Source: Pisolithus tinctorius (Eukaryota > Basidiomycota > Agaricomycetes > Boletales > Pisolithaceae). From it: a stretch of 64,000 nucleotides of DNA. The notes below the pieces were generated by a model. The model did not search any database and had not been told where the DNA came from. It saw only the letters and a list, made by a program, of their open reading frames with translations. The stretch covers positions 982,657 through 1,046,656 of the forward strand of contig JANFAH010000023.1 in the NCBI GenBank assembly GCA_024663395.1, in the 5' to 3' direction. A program made the translations under genes and the position numbers. Below, in pieces: positions 1 through 10,232 of the stretch (within the stretch, counting starts at the first letter, position 1; every line of letters begins with the position of its first letter).

Positions 1-246
1 GGCTTTCAGCATCAGCCACTGGGTCATGAGGTCTGAAAGTGGTTTGAAGTTCTATGACAAACTCCTTCCAAGAGTCCATCCAGTAGGGCCAGTCCTCTGG
101 GTCCTCAGTTCCAAGTAAGTCCAGTTCGAACCACTCAAGAGCCATCCCTTTCAGGAATGACTGCACAAAAGTGACCTTGGCTTGATCACTTCAAAAGGCC
201 CAGGGCTGGTCCCAGAAGTTAAGTTCACACTGGATAAGAAATGCAC

Positions 247-908
247 TGTAGGATAAGTCCCAGTAGCTGTATAATATGAGCTAAATGGCTTAGATAACAA
301 CAATAAAAAATGAAGGGAACAAATTGTTCATCCCAAGGGATTCTGGACTGTCGAGACTAGAAGGTGAGACCCAGCGCTTTGTAGTGGTAGTGTTTCATGA
401 CATGCACAGCGTGGTCCATGGAATAGTACTGGTGATGCGAGCAGTGCGAGCAGTATATGTAGTTCATGCACAGCAGAATGCAAGACATGTGGTGTAGACA
501 AAGCAGAAAAGAAACTCATGGTGACCTTCCAAGTGCCAAAAGGTATCATTCTGTACCTAAGTACAGTGCTTTATAGTCTGGGAAAACCCAGAACCTAAGT
601 AAGACAGGGTACAGTAAGAGAAAACCACACAACAGCATGTACACACAAGACAGGATGGGCCAGAACAGAGGCTGAGGGTATACTACCAACAAAAAGGGAA
701 CAGTGACTGTGTTAAAAGAAAGGGTCCAAAGGAAGGGGAAGCAGCTGAAGCACAGCAGCTGTGGGTATAGCATTGTGCAAGAGGGAGTGAGGACATGGGA
801 AGGTAGCACATGAACAATGGTGAACGTGAGAGGGGAGTGGACATAACAGTAGTCATGGAACAGTTAATGATAGGGGCTCATGCACCCAGGGAATGCAGAT
901 TCCTTACA
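247..908 (+). mobile_element. Solo LTR (662 bp) inserted in gag, TSD GCAC/GTGT
   Basis: The element starts TGTAGGATAAG and ends CCTTACA, the usual TG...CA form. It is flanked by GCAC (243-246) and GTGT (909-912). Both can come from GCGC by CpG decay, and a GCGC target restores the gag frame across the site. Its first bases resemble those of the LTRs at 1234-1660 (read on minus) and 7780-8754, so the three look related. No protein-coding content was recognised inside; ORFs here are spurious. Confidence 0.65.
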
Positions 909-1041
909 GTGTGCAGCTTCTTTGGGTCTGTCCCATCAAAGGTGTCTGGTTCATGCAACTTGGTTCTGGAGGATGACTCAGAGCTGGTGCGAGCATTATG
1001 TGCAAGGAGCTCAATGGCTTTGGCAAGATTATCAAGCACGG

Positions 1042-3286
1042 TGTCACACACCAAAGGTGTTTGGTGAGGTGGACATGGATATAGCTAATAAATGGAGATG
1101 AAGACCATAGCCCTCATGTGAGGAAGGACAGCCAGAAATGCCAGCAGTCATCCCTTGCACAAGAATGAGTCATCAATGCCAAAGAAAAGAAAAGGAGAAA
1201 GCAAGTTAAGCACTGGTTAAAATTCTTAAGTGCTGTAAGTTAGGTATTAAGCGATCCTAGGGACTCCTAGGGATTGATGGAAAGGGTCTAGTTCGACCCA
1301 GAGGAGCTCTGTGCTTGGATCAGTGAAAAAGAGTCAAATGAGTGACTGGAGTTGGTCAGAAGGAATGGAGTGATGAAAAGAGTGGAGGATTGCGTCTAGG
1401 GTCGTCTAGGGGTGCCTCCGAGAGGGCTTGTCGCAGTCTTTCGTTCGCAGTCTTTTATTTTTCGCTGTCTCGCAGTCTGGTTTCTCCTTTTTTTTTGTTG
1501 TGTACTGTAGACCTACACTAGTGCGCAAAAAATGCTGACTAAGCTACCAAAAATGCGCCACAAAGGTAGGCTAAGTATCACTAATGTAAATCAAAGCAAA
1601 AACACAATAGAAAAGATAAAATAATTAAATCACCTCAGTAGGGAGTACTTATTCCCTACAGCGCCCATGTACAGCATTCCAGTTTTCAACATATCTCCAC
1701 CATTTCTGCAGATACAGAAACCATTCCCATGCTCACTTGTAGTGCTCAGCCACACGATCCTACCTTCCAAAATTGGAAAGGATCTGCGCACCCCACATGT
1801 TTCTACAGCACTCCCTCCAAAAGATGCTCATTTCACTAATTCTTCTGATATGGCTGCCTCCACATCAATCATTTTGCTTGTCCCCTTTGCTAGGGACCAT
1901 GGCTACATATATCTACCAGGAGTTCCTACCAGCTTCCGTCCTGAAGCATCCTGGTACATCCCATCCTTGTCTGCCCCCTCCCAGCCCGTCCAGCTTGGAC
2001 AGTGTGTTCTTCTTGTCAGTATGGCCTCTAGGAGGACATTCTTTGGTCGCCTCAGGTCTGTCATTCACTTGGAAAGGTCTTATGTGGTTGTTTTGGTCTC
2101 TCCAGTCCAAGAAGCATATGGATCCTTCCCCCCTGCTCCCTGCAACATCTTCATACCAGTCTCATCCATCATTCTCCCAAAATTGTGACAGCTACAGTAT
2201 AATCTACTGTTCTCCACTCTCCCTGATCGCATCCATGATGAGTATGATGCACATCTTGCCTCCTTGTTGCAAGATACAGCAGAAGATGCTCCCCCTTCAT
2301 CCTCTCTTCCAACAGAGCCTCATTCATGAAGTATCTATTTGCTTCACTGAGAGGATGGTTTGGGGGGGAAGGTTGCAATCCCCTATGCTCCTGTCACCCC
2401 ACAGACCCCCAAAGCTTGACCCCTGTTGACATCTGACTCACCCTGTCCACTTTTGGATGTACTATATCGGCATCAGATCAGCACTGCCTCTCTATCATCC
2501 CACTTTGGCCCAAAGGAGATCTCTTTGAGATGTGACATGCACAGCCTCCCCTTAATGCAATTCCAGTGCACTTTCCCAGTTCCTGACATTACTTGACTCA
2601 TACTTTGACATTCTGACTGTCTTTGACTCACCTGTTGCCAATACTTACCAATCTTTTGACCTTGCTTACTGATTCTTCACTTTTTGGCTTACTTATCCTT
2701 ACCAATGCTCACCAATGCTTTCTAAGACGATTACCCATCGCTTACATTCCTTACTCATCGGTTACCAATCACTTACCAAGTGTTTGCACCTTGTTTTCCA
2801 TAGGCAACACCCCTGTACTGTATGTAAATCACTGTACTTAGATAGCTAAAAGAAAAAGTCATCAGAGAGCCCCTCTTGCTCGCATTTTATCATCTCTCAG
2901 TAAATCATTCATCAGCTTCGATAGTTGAGACTTTATTAAGGGTCTAGCTATCATCTACTTCGCTTATTATCATCTATCATCAATCTACTTCGCTCCAAGT
3001 CCTCCCTGAGCTCAGTGCAGCTCAGGACATCAAATTAAGTCGCCATCCATCCTTCTGTAGGCTGACAGCAGTCTACCCTATCACATTCTATTGCATTCCT
3101 GCTCCTTCTTCATCAGGAGCATCCCCAATCCTCAGCACTCATCTTTGAGTGTTATAGCTTGCAAAAACCCACCCAAATCGAAGGTTCTACCATCTAGGTA
3201 CCACATAGGCACACCACCACTCACTCTTTTTGTCTTTTGTGTTGGTTTTGGTTGGTTTCCACCACTGAACCACACTTTGACTCACA
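1042..3286 (+). mobile_element. 1.8 kb-family solo LTR, plus orientation, carrying a nested LTR
   Basis: The element begins TGTCACACACCAAAGG and ends TTTGACTCACA. The flanks are ACGG (1038-1041) and ATGG (3287-3290), a 4-base duplication with one C-to-T change. Removing the element joins the two parts of the minus-strand gag frame. Without the nested 427 bp LTR and its duplication it is 1,814 bp, the same length as the copy at 3611-5424 in the opposite orientation. The apparent 218-codon ORF at 1773-2429 lies in the LTR, and the other copies carry matching antisense ORFs, so it is not treated as a gene. Confidence 0.8.
1234..1660 (-). mobile_element. Nested solo LTR (427 bp) with TSD GTGC/GCGC
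   Basis: On the plus strand it begins TGTAAGTTAGG and ends TTCCCTACA. It interrupts the larger LTR between GTGC (1230-1233) and GCGC (1661-1664), a 4-base duplication with one C-to-T change. The other copies of the large LTR lack this segment. On the minus strand it starts TGTAGGGAATAAGTACTCCC, much like the LTR at 7780. It is richer in CG dinucleotides than its host, which suggests a later insertion. Confidence 0.75.
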
Positions 3287-3610
3287 ATGGTTACACCAGG
3301 CTTGACATCATCCTCTGGGAGGGGTTCTTCATCATCATTGTCTGGGTCATCTCCTGGCCCATCATCACCAGGACCATCATCACCAGGATTGAAGTCATCT
3401 GGTTCGTCTGGGTCTGGTTCATCATCCAGATCATTAGTGGGTGCAAGAGGTTGATTAGGGATGGGGGTAGTGGATTTTCAGGCTGAGAAGCCCCTGAAGT
3501 TGTTGACTTCACTGGGTGACCTTCTGGCTGTCCCTAGGGACACCAGGGCAGTGGCATGGTGCAAGTCAACTGCTGAAGTGGAATCTGGGTTGGTGGTAGC
3601 ACATGCCTGT

Positions 3611-5424
3611 TGTGAGTCAAAGTGTGGAATGCTGGTGAAAACCAAACAAATCCAACACAAAAGACAAATAAGAGCAAGTGGTGGTTTGCCTCTGCAGAAC
3701 CTGGAGTGCAGAAAAACCTAAATGTGGGGGAGACTTCAAGTGGAGGTGCTCCTGGCACAAGTCATCGATGAGTTATGCAAGAGCAGATGAATGAGTGATG
3801 ACTGGATGGGTGATGCTGAACAGAGTGAAGGTGTTCAGCCGAAAGGACTTCTTGGAATAATGGACTTTGATAAAACATGCTCCTGGTGCAAGTCATTGAT
3901 GAGTTATGCAGGAGTGGAGGGATGACTAAGCAAGACTGCTGACTAAGAGGAAGCTTCAGATAAATGATGGAGGTAGATAGACCCCTTCATAGAGCCTCAA
4001 CTACCAATGATATAAATGAAGACAGATAGACTCTTCTGAATGAGCCTCAACTGTTGATGACAAGGTATGCACTGAACTGACTGCTGGATTCCTTGTTGGG
4101 TAGCTAAGTACATGGGGGTTTATATACTGTGGGGGGAGCACAGCTTGTGACAAACAAGGCACAAACACTTGGTAAGTAATGAGTAAGGACTGAGTAATCA
4201 TGATGAGTAAGCAAGAAATGAAAAGTAAGCAAGCAAAGAAGATTGGTAAGTATTGGCAATGAATGAGTCAAGGACAGTCAAAATATCATAGAATGAGTCA
4301 ACTGGAGTCAGAAACTGAGTAAGTGCACTGATATCACATTAGGGGGTGGTGATGCAAGTTAGATCTCAGCAGAGACATCTCTAGATCCAAAGATGGCATG
4401 ACAGATGGATGGTGTTTCCAGACAAGGAAGTATTAATTCCAGAATTGAAGGGCATGAGTCAGGTGTCAAAGGGGCTAGGGCATTGGGGGTCTGTGGGGCA
4501 ATGGGAGCATATGCGATCATGTCTCCCACCCTTTCATCCTCTCAGTGAAGTTAACAAAAACTTCATGAACAGGGCTCTGATGGAGGAGGAGGAGAAGGGG
4601 GGACATCTTCTGCTGGATCTTGCAATAAGAAGGCAAGATGCACATCATACTTGTCATGGATGCAATCAGGGAGGCTGGAGAACAGTAGATTATACTGCAG
4701 CTGTCACAATGTGGGAAGAATGATGGATAAGACTGGAATAAAGATGGTGCAGGGAGCAGGGAAGAACAATCCATATGCTTCATCAACTGGGGAGACCAAA
4801 ACGACTACATAAGACCTTTCTAGCTGAGTGACAGACCTGAGGTGACCAAACTGACAAGGAGAACACACTGACCAAGCTGCATGGGATGAGATGGGGCTGA
4901 CGATGACAGGATGAACCAGGGGGCTTCAGGATGGAAGCTGGTGGGAATGCCTGGCAGATATACATAGCCACTGTCTCTGGCAAATGAGACAAGCAAGATG
5001 ATCAATGAAGAGGTGGCCATGATTGATGGACCTAGTGAAATGAGCATCTGATGGATGGAGTGCTGTAGAAATGCATAGGGTGCAAGGATCCTCTCCAAAT
5101 TTGGATGGAAGAATCACAGGGCTGAGCACTTTAAGCGAGTGTGAGAACAGAGTCGATATCTTTGGAAATGGTGGAGATATGACGAAAACCAGAATGCTGT
5201 ACACAGGTGCTAAAAACTTTTTAATGCACACTTAACTCACTTCCTCTTTTCTTTCTAGCACTGACAACTCATTCTTGTGTGAAGGATGACTGTTAATGTC
5301 CAGCAGTCTTTCTATGCATGAGGCCTTTAGTCTTCATCTGCATGCACAGGCATTACATGCAACTTGTCAATGAGTTAGGCAGAGTCAACTGTAACCATGT
5401 CCACAACACCTTTGGTGTGTGACA
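3611..5424 (-). mobile_element. 1.8 kb LTR, probably the 5' LTR of the gag-bearing gypsy element
   Basis: This 1,814 bp copy reads TGTCACACACC... to ...TTTGACTCACA on the minus strand. A TATATAA box lies near 4119-4126 on the same strand. The minus-strand gypsy gag follows within about 100 bp of its 3' end at 3611, the layout of a 5' LTR, leader and gag. The outer flanks do not match as a target duplication, which fits an LTR that still borders an internal region. Copies occur at 1042-3286, 7256-7681 (truncated) and 56332-58162. Confidence 0.75.
4119..4126 (-). promoter_or_regulatory. TATA box of the 1.8 kb LTR
   Basis: On the minus strand the sequence reads AGTATATAAACCCCC inside the LTR. 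The same block recurs near 56838 in the copy at 56332-58162. It would separate a long U3 of about 1.3 kb from R-U5 of about 0.5 kb. Confidence 0.5.
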
Positions 5425-5646
5425 CCAGGGCAGGACAAGTGGCTGGGCTGGGTGTTATGCCAGCCCAGTACTAACTGAGGGACAACTCGACTGGGCACTG
5501 CCTTGCAGTGCCACATGAGCTAGCACATTTCTGGGTCGAAGGGCTGAGGCCGGGACTGGGGCAAGGGTTGGATGGGACCAGTCAAGACCAGGGTAGAGCT
5601 GGTCTGGGGTGGTCTGGGCACGGTCATGACATAAAGTGTCCTGTTG
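5425..5646. other. Unassigned flank of the LTR
   Basis: This stretch is G-rich and outside the LTR boundary. The two overlapping short ORFs on opposite strands have no recognisable product. I see no feature here. Confidence 0.4.
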
Positions 5647-5648
5647 TA

Positions 5649-6176
5649 CCACAGAACATGATAAGTGGCATCTGTAACCATCAATGCTATCACTGCTTGT
5701 CCTTGCTCAACCACCCCATCACATGCTATCACATGATCTTATCTCATGGAATAAACCTCAGTCAGTCATGATGTGCCACCTGACTTTTTATACTTGAGTA
5801 TTCTGTGTCCTTTGTTGTTTTTTCTTGCAATAACACATTGATGACACACATTATAATGTTCTGTGGTAGAATAGGATAGTCCAAAATCTATGGTTGCCCT
5901 GACTGACTGGAGAAAGAGTAGCCTCTGATAGCACCCCCACCACTCATGAATGTCCTCAGTCCACTTTTGAAAGTGAAAGAGCACAAGGCAGTTCATGCAA
6001 GAAATGGGGAGTTCAGTGCTGTATTTGTGGTAGGCAGCTGTCTGACAATAACTGAACAGCTCAGAACCTTCACAACACTTCTACCTATAACATGCTTACT
6101 TCACAGTTTATAATGCTCCAGGGTGGGATGGGATATTGATATTTTATTACACTATTTATTTATCATGTTCTGTGGT
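5649..6176. mobile_element. MITE-like element with 16 bp perfect inverted termini and TA flanks
   Basis: The left end CCACAGAACATGATAA (5649-5664) is matched exactly, inverted, by TTATCATGTTCTGTGG (6161-6176). Both ends abut TA (5647-5648 and 6177-6178), as in Tc1/mariner-type insertions. A second, slightly diverged right end with its own TA lies at 5851-5866, so there may be a 218 bp element and a derived 528 bp one. It has no coding capacity. The superfamily is inferred from the TA flanks only. Confidence 0.55.
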
Positions 6177-6178
6177 AG

Positions 6179-6489
6179 AGTTGTGGACAGACAAACCTGA
6201 TGATTTTGACTCTGGATTCCCATGACTTTTTTGGGGGAAACTAACACTTGATTCAGATGCTACAGGTGGAAATACATCAAAAAACAGTGGTCAAAAGTTT
6301 TTCCCATGACTTTTTATGGTGGCCAAAGTTTTGGTTAGATTGAATGTGGTACTTAGGGTGTGGCAACATGTTATTGACCCTATATAAGGTAGGATTAAGA
6401 ACCACTTCAATGAACATCATGGCTTTCTGTGAGAGCTGATGGACATCAGGACCCTTCTTGTATTCCTTGGGGCATCTGAGTGACTGCTT
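6179..6489. other. Unassigned, AT-rich
   Basis: I see no ORF or repeat boundary here. The sequence is poor in CG dinucleotides, like the decayed repeats around it. Confidence 0.4.
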
Positions 6490-6678
6490 TCATTGGTCAG
6501 CACACTTTGCTTCTCTCAGAGGTAACCAAGTCTCACCAAAAGGGTCATCACCAGCACTAATGGCAAGGTTGACCAGCTGAGCACAGAGATCAGCCTCACC
6601 AACACCCATGACTTGGAATGTGGCATCATCATGTTCAAGCTCATCCTCTGACTCACTGTCACTGGCTGTGAACTTCAA
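6490..6678 (-). other. Short acidic ORF, unidentified
   Basis: This is a 62-codon minus-strand frame with a DSESEDELEHDD-type acidic run and an AQLVNLAISAGDDPFGETWLP segment. The composition looks like real decayed coding sequence rather than chance. It lies next to, and antisense to, the Harbinger-like remnant. It could be a piece of a partner protein of that element. The function is unknown. Confidence 0.25.
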
Positions 6679-6744
6679 ACTGTCAAGTACATTGGTGCAT
6701 TTCCACTATGATACATTGCCTGTTTCAACAACAGCTGAGCTCTG

Positions 6745-7255
6745 GTTATGCAGACCAGTTGCTATTATCTTGCTGATGCAGGATTGCCATCAACTCCACA
6801 ATTGCTTGTGCCATACTGTGGCCAACATTATCATCTGGCTGAGTGGGGCTGAGCAAACATCCAGTATGTACCAATACATCATCTGTACATTTGACTATCA
6901 CTCATTCCCTACAGGCTGAAGGATGGAAAAGACCTCTTCAATCTTTGCCACACTATGCTTCAAAGCAATATTGAGCAAAACTTTGGAATTATAAAGTGAC
7001 ACTTCTGTGTCCTCACTCTCCTGCCCAAGTATAGCATGGCAGTCCAATCCTGTTTACCTGCTGCTGTGTGTTGCATTCATAATATCATCCACCTTCATGA
7101 TCCTGATAATGTGGAATTCTGGATCCTGATGCAGACAATGAAGATGATGGGCTGCTCCTGGTGCCTGAAGATGTTGATGTCAGAAGCCTGCAAGAAACTC
7201 TGTTGAATGCTGAGTCATGTAGGAAGATGAACACCTTGTGTGACATGATTGCAGT
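6745..7255 (+). pseudogene. Harbinger/PIF-type transposase (DDE_Tnp_4) remnant
   Basis: Plus-strand pieces match the C-terminal half of PIF/Harbinger transposases. YYLADAGLPSTPQLLVPYC, with the second catalytic Asp, lies at about 6760-6816. An LFNLCHTMLQSNIEQNFGII segment near 6930-6990 contains the catalytic Glu helix. A VQSCLPAAVCCIHNIIHLHDP-type segment follows at about 7040-7107. An Asp/Glu-rich and then helical tail ends at about 7255. Frames change several times and stops are present, so it is dead. The N-terminal half and the first catalytic Asp were not found. A truncated 1.8 kb-family LTR begins where the tail stops. Confidence 0.7.
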
Positions 7256-7681
7256 GCAAATCAATGAAGAGGTGGCCATTTCTGATGGACTTAGGTAAAT
7301 GAGTGTCTGATGGATGGAGTGCTGTAGAAATGTGTAGGGTGCAAGGAGCCTTTTCAAATTCAGAAGGCAGGATCATGTGGCTGAGTACTTTAAGTGAGTG
7401 TGAGAACAGATTCAATGTCTTTGGAAATGGTGGAGATATGATGAAAACCAGAATGCCATACACAAGCACTAAAAACTTTTGATGGGTGCTTAACTTGCTT
7501 CCTCTTTTCTCTCTAGCACTGATGACTCATTCTTGTGCAAAGGGTGACTGCTAACATCCAGCAGTCTTTCTACACATGAGGGCTGTAGTCTTCATCTCCA
7601 TTCATGGCTTTGTGTGCAACTCATCAATGAGTTAGGCAGAGTCAGCTGTAAACATGTCCACAACACCTTTGGTGTGTGACA
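7256..7681 (-). mobile_element. Truncated copy of the 1.8 kb LTR (U3 part only)
   Basis: From TGTCACACACC at 7681 (minus strand) it follows the other LTR copies for about 426 bp, then stops against Harbinger-like coding sequence. The R-U5 part is absent. Its 5' end borders copia RT coding sequence directly at 7682. No target duplication can be scored because the other end is lost. Confidence 0.7.
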
Positions 7682-9747
7682 GCACTTTATGGGATCAAAC
7701 AGGCTGCCTACTACTTCTATGAAACACTTCATGCTGAACTCAAGAGCCAAAGCTTCAAGCATAGCAAGGTGGATCATGCTGTAGGGAGCCGTATACTCCC
7801 TGAGGCTGGAACAGGAATCTGTCACTAAATTCCGCAGGCCTCTACGACAAACCCGTTTCGGAATTTTTCGGAATTTTTTCCCGCTCGTGTCCTCACATTT
7901 CCTCCCAACCCCTGTCCCCTTCGGACTCTCTACCGACCTTCAGCGTGTCGCTCAGTCATCAAAACGCTGATCATTCAGTAGCCGTGCCATCGCTCAGCCA
8001 CGTCACCAGTTGTCCGTGCCACTTACCTCTAAAAAACCCCGGTTTCCCCTGTCGCCCTAAATTCCGCAAGCTGGACTTCGTGCCAGTACGCTATGCTCTG
8101 CCCTCCTGTGCCACTCAGCTCCACCTCCCACTTGTACACATACTCTCATTCTGTTGGAAGATACCCCTTACCGTTGTCCCGTTCTTACTCTTGTCTACTA
8201 CCCACCGGACTATTTCACGTGCATCTGTATTTCGCTGACGTCTGACGTCCTTCCCTTTATTTTCCGGTCTTTTAGTTTTTCCGCCCCACCTTACTCCGAC
8301 TCGTACCTACTTTCCCTGTACTATATAATTCCGCCATAGCGTCGGAAATAGGACACCCACCTTTTGGAGTCGCTATCTGTGTGTGTTCTGCGAGTTCGAG
8401 AGTTTCAAGAGTCTAAAGTGCGTATATAGAGTCTGCTGCGCCTTCAGTGTCCCCAGAGGTCTTCGTGTCTCCTGTGTCCTCCAGCCCTGCACACCTAATC
8501 CTGTGTCCCTTTTGCTTCGAATTCGCTCCTCTTGACGTGAAGCGACCCCTCGGAATTTCATATACCCGTCTTGCTGTTCCTCATGCGTCTACATCTGCCC
8601 GGAATTAAATTCCGTGACTCTCGCTTGAATTTCCCCACCGCTTCTGAGCCCATTCTCAACCTCTCCTTCCACACAGTACCCCTTGGGACGATCCTAGGGA
8701 ATTCTCCCTTCACCCTTCCTCTAGTCGCACGCTTCCCAGAAGTCGTGTCCCACAATGCAATTTTTGTCTTCTGTCAGCTTGAGGTCATCTGCATGGCTAC
8801 TTGGTATGTTGATGATGGTCTGAGCAGCAGTAACAATGAACATTTTCTCACTGAGGTCAAACATTGCCTACATCTTTCTTTTGGAATCTTAGACATGGGA
8901 CCTGTCACCAGGTACCTTGGTATTCAGTTTGAATGTGATCATCATACTCACAAGCTCTGGCTTCATCAGGGAGAATATATTGTACATCTGCTGCAGGAGT
9001 ATGACCTTGCAGACTGTCACCTGGTACACCTACCAATGGACCCTGTGCATCCCTTCCTCACTGACATTGAGGCCACCAAACTCATTGAGCCTGCTGACCT
9101 GAGGTCCCTCTATCTGAAACTCATAGGCAAGTTACTGTACCTCTCTGCCTGCACCCACCCCAAAATTTCCCTCACTGTTCAACTCCTTATGCTTTCTTGT
9201 CCCAGTGCACACCTACTTGCTGCTGCAAAACATGTTCTTCATTATCTTGCAGGCATGGTCAGTTTTTGGCTTCATTATGGAGAACATACTTGCAGCCCTC
9301 TCTTATGTGGCTTCAGCAATGCAGACTGGGCAACAAACCCTGAGGATTGCATCTCTGTCACTGGTTACTGCTGGTTTTATTATGGGGGCATCATTGCCCA
9401 CTCTTCTAAGAAGCAAACCATGTGGGTGCTGTCATCAACTGAGGCCAAGCACATGGCAGTCACCACACCTATTCAAGAGGGTCTCTAGATTAGGTCTTTT
9501 CTATCCTCTGTCAGGTCTCTACACCAATAATGCAGGGGCAATTGCCCTCTCCCAGGAGGCTGCCAATAACCATCACACAAAGCACATCAACATACACTAT
9601 CACTTCTGCCATTCTCACATTGAGTCTGGAACCTTCCTCCTCAAGTGGCTCACATCCTCCCAGAATACTGCTGATGTTCTCACTAAGGCTCTCCCACATC
9701 CTTCTTTCTCTCATCATATGATGGGTCTCTCACTCATGTCCCATTGA
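7682..9747 (+). pseudogene. Ty1/copia polyprotein remnant (RT C-terminus and RNase H), interrupted
   Basis: The remnant opens with LYGIKQAAYYFYETLHAELK, the RT segment before the YxDD box. It is cut after GTGGATCATGC by a 975 bp LTR (7780-8754). It resumes with IFVF and the catalytic ATWYVDDGL motif at about 8793, then MGPVTRYLGIQF, KLIGKLLYLSACTHPK and the RNase H motifs GFSNADWATNPED and SSTEAKHMA. At about 9485 the frame shifts, and NNAGAIALSQEA, HTKHINIHYHF and SSQNTADVLTKALP complete the C-terminus before the stop at 9745. The gag, protease, integrase and RT N-terminus are missing. The substitutions AD from SDAD and KHMA from EYMA type motifs indicate decay. Confidence 0.9.
7780..8754 (+). 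mobile_element. Young solo LTR (975 bp) inside copia RT, TSD ATGC
   Basis: The element starts TGTAGGGAGCCGTATACTCCC and ends GTGTCCCACA. It is bounded by perfect ATGC copies at 7776-7779 and 8755-8758. Deleting it and one ATGC makes the copia frame read VDHAIFVF. It contains many CG dinucleotides and repeated AATTCCG motifs, unlike the CG-poor host. A TATA-like CTATATAATTCC lies near 8321. The ORF at 8571-9488 that crosses its right edge is a chance fusion of LTR and copia sequence. Confidence 0.9.
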
Positions 9748-9928
9748 GGGGGCATTGGTTTGGTTTTCAACAGTCACTTTTCAGTCATTTTTCAGTATGC
9801 TTTTCTTTTCAGTTCTTCTTTTCTGCATGGGGAGCTCTCTTATGCATAATGGACATCACCACATGCTTTCATTTTCTTTCCTTTTTTCGTCTTCTTTCCA
9901 TGTTCACATGTGTTCAGTTGAGGGGGCA
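9748..9928 (+). other. Copia 3' untranslated region with polypurine tract
   Basis: The region lies between the pol stop and the 3' LTR. It ends in AGGGGGCA at 9921-9928, immediately before TGTTGG. This is the polypurine primer site expected for plus-strand DNA synthesis. A second GAGGGGGCA lies just after the stop codon at about 9746. Confidence 0.65.
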
Positions 9929-10184
9929 TGTTGGAGTCAATGGTCATGTGCCTGACACACTTGTATGTATAGAGTTGTTTACTTTAGTTTACACCTCAGT
10001 CATTGTGTCTATGATGCTGAGGTGAGTATGGTAACCCCCTGAGGATGCATACACCTACTCATGTCATGCAGTGTGTCCAATAAGGTATTGTCAATGTAGT
10101 CATTGTGTCTATGACACTGAACATGTCCAATAAGTCTTACAACATCCTGTATATACAATATATTGTGCAGAATAACACTTTCTT

Positions 10185-10219
<35 letters not shown>

Positions 10220-10232
10220 TCTTGACAATTTC
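9929..10232 (+). mobile_element. Copia 3' LTR (about 300 bp)
   Basis: It begins TGTTGGAGTC right after the polypurine tract. It contains internal near-repeats (CATTGTGTCTATGA twice, GTCCAATAAG twice), a TATATACAATATATT stretch and a TAC-triplet run. The exact 3' end is uncertain, and TTTCAAC at about 10226-10232 is the best candidate. No 5' LTR is in the window. Confidence 0.6.
10183..10220. repeat. (TAC)n microsatellite
   Basis: About a dozen tandem TAC/CTA triplets lie near the end of the copia LTR. Confidence 0.9.

Larger units (their letters stand above)
1..3606 (-). pseudogene. Ty3/gypsy gag remnant, split by two LTR insertions
   Basis: Three minus-strand pieces form one gag reading frame. 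An acidic Asp/Glu/Pro/Gly-rich N-terminal part lies at about 3500-3291. A middle part with SRTKLHEPDTFDG lies at 1037-913. A capsid-like part with KVTFVQSFLKGMALEWFE and WPYWMDSWKEFVIEL lies at 242-1 and runs off the window. The gaps are LTRs at 1042-3286 and 247-908. Without them and one copy of each 4-base target duplication the frame continues directly. In-frame stops remain, for example TGA where the family has CGA (Arg), just before SDQAKV at about 200, and one in the acidic part. Gag is the capsid protein of LTR retroelements. The part recognised is typical of basidiomycete gypsy gag, and pol is not in the window. It sits just downstream, on the minus strand, of the 1.8 kb LTR at 3611-5424, which I take as its 5' LTR. 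Confidence 0.8.

Noticed and set aside
1773..2429. 218-codon plus-strand ORF
   Set aside because: It lies in the U3 of the 1.8 kb LTR. The corresponding frames in the other copies are antisense to the element and broken, and no domain is recognisable.
8571..9488. 305-codon ORF as a single protein
   Set aside because: Its first 60 codons are LTR sequence. The copia RT only begins after the LTR end at 8754.
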